Source: Polyangia bacterium
GTDB taxonomy: Bacteria; Myxococcota_A; Polyangia; Polyangiales; Polyangiaceae
DNA length: 7,654 bases
NCBI GenBank assembly: GCA_030430975.1
Contig: JAUIKB010000245.1
Span: 1 to 7,654, forward strand
Direction: 5' to 3'
The notes below the pieces were generated by a model. The model was given only the letters and a program-made list of their open reading frames with translations. It was not told the origin of the DNA and did no database searches. Shown one piece after another: positions 5,082-7,654 of this stretch. The stretch's first letter is position 1. Every line of letters begins with the position of its first letter. The translations under genes and the position numbers were made by a program.

Positions 5082-7313
5082 ATGAGCAGGCGCCTGCGAA
5101 CGCGCGCGCGCCGCTCGCCCCTGATCGCCGTCGCCCTGGTGGCGGGCTGGATCGGTGTCGATTCGCTCCCCGCAGCCGCGCAACCTTTCAACAACTCACG
5201 CTACGGCCCCGCCCAACCCCGCGTTGCGCCGCCCAAGACACTGAAGACGATCGGCGGAACCGAGGCTGCCAAACGCCTGTTGAATGCGTCGTCCATCGAC
5301 GACCGCGTGCGGGGCGCCAAGCGATTGGCGCGGATCGGCACGGACGGTGCCCTGGACGACCTCATCCGCAAGCTTGAAACGGACACCAGCGGCGGCGCAT
5401 CGAAAGCCAAACTGCGCCTCGTCACGGCGCGCGCGCTTGCGCCACGAGCCAAACGGCCCGAGGTGCGGCGCGCGCTGTTGAAACTGATGACAGGCGTCGG
5501 CGAAAACGACGACCAGCCCGATTACAACGCGCTGACGCGCGGAACTGCGGCGCTAGCGCTGGCCAGCAGCGGACACCGCCGGGCGATGAACGTCCTGGGC
5601 AAAGCCCTCCTCCAAGAAGGGCCGGCGGCCCGCGCAGCGGGCGAGGCGATCGTCGCATATCCCCCGAAGAAATTATCCAAGCTCCTCAGCACCCGCGGTA
5701 CACCGTCGGTCGCGTTGGTCGAAGTCCTGCAAAGCCTCGGTGACCAGCGAGCCTTTCATCGACTGCGTTCATACGTCCGCTTCGGCGGGCCACAGGTGCG
5801 CGGCGCCGCCGTTGTGGCTCTGACTCGCCTGGGACACTTCGAAACGGTGCCGGTCGCCCGACACTGGCTCAAGCAGTCGGGCGCCAAGACCCCGGACTTA
5901 CTCATCTCGGCCGCCGAGGTTCTATCGCTTGCCCACCATCCAGAAGCACCGGTCGCGATCGGCAAGCTGCTGGACAAGGAAGCAACTCGTGCTGCCGGAC
6001 TCAGGCTAGCTCTCGCCGCGCCGACACCTGGCCTGCTCAAACCGCTGACGCCGCTGGTGACTTCGAAGAACCGTCCGGACGCCGACGCCGCGATCGCTGC
6101 GGTCGGCCGTTTGGGCACCCCCGGCGCGGTCAAGCTGCTATCGAAGCTGATCGCGAGCGAAGCGTCACCGGCGGCCGTTCACAGTCTAGCGCGCAGCCCG
6201 GGGCCTGACGCCGCGAAGGCGTTCGCCGCCCTGCTCAGCAAAACATCGACGAAGTCTCCGGAGCGCCTGCGTTTGCTGATCTTGGGGGCGACGCTGAGGA
6301 GAGTCGTGCTGGGAAAGCCGGTCGATGGCGTCACCGCCGCGATCGACCGCCTCAGCGGGTGCTCGACCTGCGACGGGGATGCGGTCGTTGGGTTCGCTCG
6401 CTCCGTCCACGACCCCGACAGCATCGTCAGCATGCTCGGACACAAGAACCCGGCGTTCGCGCGAGGCGCGATGTTGGCCGCGCCATGGCTGGGTACGTCG
6501 TCCCTCGTGCGAGCGGCGCAAAGGCTAGAACGAACCGACGCAAAACAGGCGCGCTGGTATGGGCTAGCACTACTTGAACCCACCGCAGCCGACCGCGTTT
6601 CGACCAAGCGGCTGCGCGAGTTGTTCCGGGCGGGCGACGCTACGACACTGATCGCGGCACGCGCGCTCGCCGCCCGGCTGAACGACGACCTTAGAAAGCC
6701 GATCGGTAAGATGCTCGCGTCCGGTGATCCGTGGCTCCGCGCCCACGCTGCCCTCGGACTCGGCCGCGCCCACCACAGCGAGGCTGTCGGCATGCTGGCC
6801 ACCCGCTATGAGTTCGAGCGCGACGCGCAGGTCCGCCACGCGCTGATCGTGGCACTCAGTCAGCGCACCGAGCCGACGGCCCGAAAAACGATCCGACTAG
6901 CAGCCAGCCTCGATCCCAACCGCCGAGTGCGAACCGCCGCCCGACTCGCGCTCAACGGCCAAAAGCTGAACGACAGTCCGCGCGGCCACGGCGCGATCTG
7001 GCTGAACCTGGAGGGCCCTGGTGGCGCGCCGACCGGGTTCGATGTAGCGGTCCGCGTCGCACCCGGCGTCGCCTTGCCACTCGTCCCGATTTCCGACGGC
7101 GTGGCGATCGCCGCTGGGTTGCCGCTCGGATCCGTCGAAGCGCGCGTCTACGCCGTGCCCAAAGACCCGACGCCAGCGCCGAAAGCCACCGAAGTCCCGG
7201 CCAATCCCGCCGAGCCTCCCGCTGCAGACGCGGGTGCCGACCCGGCGGACGCTGGCACCGACGCCGCGGAACACGACGACGACGACGACGACGAGGAGTT
7301 GGCCGAAGAGTGA
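5082..7313 (+). CDS. Secreted HEAT-repeat protein with a lone CxxC and an acidic C-terminal tail
   Basis: The protein has 743 residues. A signal peptide is clear: a very basic N-terminus, a hydrophobic core (about 13-26) and AAA at 31-33 before Gln34. Residues about 58-625 are alpha-helical repeats of the HEAT or PBS-lyase type, seen in segments such as RVRGAKRLARIG, QVRGAAVVALTRLG, WLRAHAALGLGRA and RVRTAARLALNG. Such solenoids usually bind other proteins, so a scaffold role in the periplasm is plausible but inferred. The only cysteines are Cys427 and Cys430, as CSTC. Residues 636-690 look like a small beta module (GAIWLNLEGPGG onwards). Residues about 691-743 form a Pro/Ala/Asp-rich tail ending in six Asp and EELAEE. 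The ATG follows the barrel gene's stop by 1 nt with no strong Shine-Dalgarno, suggesting coupled translation. Its stop overlaps the xseB start. I recognise no named family beyond the HEAT repeats. Confidence 0.85.
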   Translation: MSRRLRTRARRSPLIAVALVAGWIGVDSLPAAAQPFNNSRYGPAQPRVAPPKTLKTIGGTEAAKRLLNASSIDDRVRGAKRLARIGTDGALDDLIRKLETDTSGGASKAKLRLVTARALAPRAKRPEVRRALLKLMTGVGENDDQPDYNALTRGTAALALASSGHRRAMNVLGKALLQEGPAARAAGEAIVAYPPKKLSKLLSTRGTPSVALVEVLQSLGDQRAFHRLRSYVRFGGPQVRGAAVVALTRLGHFETVPVARHWLKQSGAKTPDLLISAAEVLSLAHHPEAPVAIGKLLDKEATRAAGLRLALAAPTPGLLKPLTPLVTSKNRPDADAAIAAVGRLGTPGAVKLLSKLIASEASPAAVHSLARSPGPDAAKAFAALLSKTSTKSPERLRLLILGATLRRVVLGKPVDGVTAAIDRLSGCSTCDGDAVVGFARSVHDPDSIVSMLGHKNPAFARGAMLAAPWLGTSSLVRAAQRLERTDAKQARWYGLALLEPTAADRVSTKRLRELFRAGDATTLIAARALAARLNDDLRKPIGKMLASGDPWLRAHAALGLGRAHHSEAVGMLATRYEFERDAQVRHALIVALSQRTEPTARKTIRLAASLDPNRRVRTAARLALNGQKLNDSPRGHGAIWLNLEGPGGAPTGFDVAVRVAPGVALPLVPISDGVAIAAGLPLGSVEARVYAVPKDPTPAPKATEVPANPAEPPAADAGADPADAGTDAAEHDDDDDDEELAEE
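7293..7298 (+). promoter_or_regulatory. Probable ribosome binding site for xseB, inside the HEAT gene
   Basis: GAGGAG lies 11 nt before the xseB GTG at 7310. The same bases encode part of the acidic tail of the upstream protein. It directly follows a (GAC)6 run at 7275-7292. The spacing is slightly long but usable, and the site supports the GTG as the real start. Confidence 0.55.
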
Positions 7314-7594
7314 CGACTAAGAAGAGCAGTAGGACAAAAAAGTCAGCAGGGGCACCTACCTTCGAGGCATCGATCGCCCGCCTCAACGACATCGTCGAGG
7401 CGCTCGAAACCGGGGACCTCCCCCTCGAAGAGTCGCTGTCGCTGGTCGAGGAGGGCATCTCGCTGGCAAAGAAGTCGCAGGCCACCCTCGACAAGGCCGA
7501 GAAGCGGGTCGAAGAGCTGCTTGAGGTCAACGCGGAGGGCGAGGCGATCACGCGGCCCTTTCACACCGACGATTTAGCCGACGAGGGCGGCTGA
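7310..7594 (+). CDS. xseB: Exodeoxyribonuclease VII small subunit (XseB)
   Basis: XseB is the small subunit of exonuclease VII, which degrades single-stranded DNA to oligonucleotides. Several copies bind the long coiled-coil of the large subunit XseA, in the cytoplasm. The protein has 94 residues, close to the family norm (about 80), plus a Lys/Ser-rich N-terminal extension of about 15. The family signature is complete: FEASIARLNDIVEALETGDL (18-37), then LPLEESLSLVEEGISLAKKS and LDKAEKRVEELL. The GTG start overlaps the stop of the HEAT gene as GTGA (7310-7313), implying coupled translation. xseA is not in this window. An acidic tail (HTDDLADEGG) ends the protein. Placement behind two secreted-protein genes looks like operon hitch-hiking rather than shared function. 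Confidence 0.93.
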   Translation: MTTKKSSRTKKSAGAPTFEASIARLNDIVEALETGDLPLEESLSLVEEGISLAKKSQATLDKAEKRVEELLEVNAEGEAITRPFHTDDLADEGG

Positions 7595-7606
7595 GCGTTA
7601 ATCGCC

Positions 7607-7654
7607 GTGACGACCGCCGTCTCCACCGCTGCGATGTTGCTGATCGGCAACGAA
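7607..7654 (+). CDS. Start of a CinA/molybdopterin-binding-domain-like protein (truncated by window end)
   Basis: Only 16 codons are visible, translating to MTTAVSTAAMLLIGNE from a GTG start. The AAMLLIGNE ending matches the opening strand and turn of the CinA N-terminal or MoCF (MoaB/MogA-type) domain, where LxIGxE followed by a leucine/serine/glycine stretch is usual. The start is 12 nt after the xseB stop and in the same frame, which fits the same transcription unit. The internal ATG at 7634 is an alternative start but would cut off most of the residues before the first strand. The family call rests on a very short match. Confidence 0.5.
   Translation, partial: MTTAVSTAAMLLIGNE

Noticed and set aside
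5082..5120. Twin-arginine (Tat) signal on the HEAT protein
   Set aside because: There are several Arg pairs, but the consensus SRRxFLK is not matched. A basic Sec-type signal explains the sequence.

Overview
The window is GC-rich, densely packed bacterial DNA. It most likely comes from a myxobacterium or close relative (Myxococcota, probably Polyangia). Three things point there: an outer-membrane barrel fused to thrombospondin type 3 repeats, a secreted sulfatase-modifying-factor (FGE-like) lipoprotein, and the murA-hisG gene pair. This assignment is inference from protein style, since no rRNA or other taxonomic marker is present.

Layout. Positions 111-1058 (+) encode a cysteine-rich predicted lipoprotein with an FGE-sulfatase (C-type-lectin-like) fold. 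It converges on, and overlaps by 16 bp, a minus-strand pair: murA (2967-1702) then hisG (1705-1043). These two are joined by a 4-bp stop/start overlap. A 166-bp divergent intergenic region (2968-3133) separates murA from a rightward cluster. That cluster holds an outer-membrane barrel protein with six TSP type 3 repeats and a degenerate OmpA-like C-terminus (3134-5080), a secreted HEAT-repeat protein with an acidic tail (5082-7313), xseB (7310-7594), and the first 16 codons of a CinA/molybdopterin-binding-like gene (from 7607, cut by the window edge). Junctions are 1 nt, a 4-bp overlap and 12 nt, so the four are probably one transcription unit.

How the genes fit together. MurA makes the first committed peptidoglycan precursor and HisG starts histidine synthesis. 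Their pairing is a known conserved linkage without an obvious biochemical link. The barrel/TSP3 protein and the HEAT protein both carry signal peptides and are almost contiguous, which suggests a functional pair in the cell envelope. xseB is a cytoplasmic DNA-metabolism gene that appears to be translationally coupled behind them. No tRNA, rRNA, CRISPR array, insertion sequence or prophage feature was seen.

Most of the window is ordinary chromosomal backbone. The parts most worth a second look are the envelope pair (a degenerate OmpA domain beside a HEAT protein with a lone CxxC), the FGE-like protein in which one of the two catalytic cysteines is replaced by histidine, and the duplicated 21-bp period at the hisG/FGE convergent junction.
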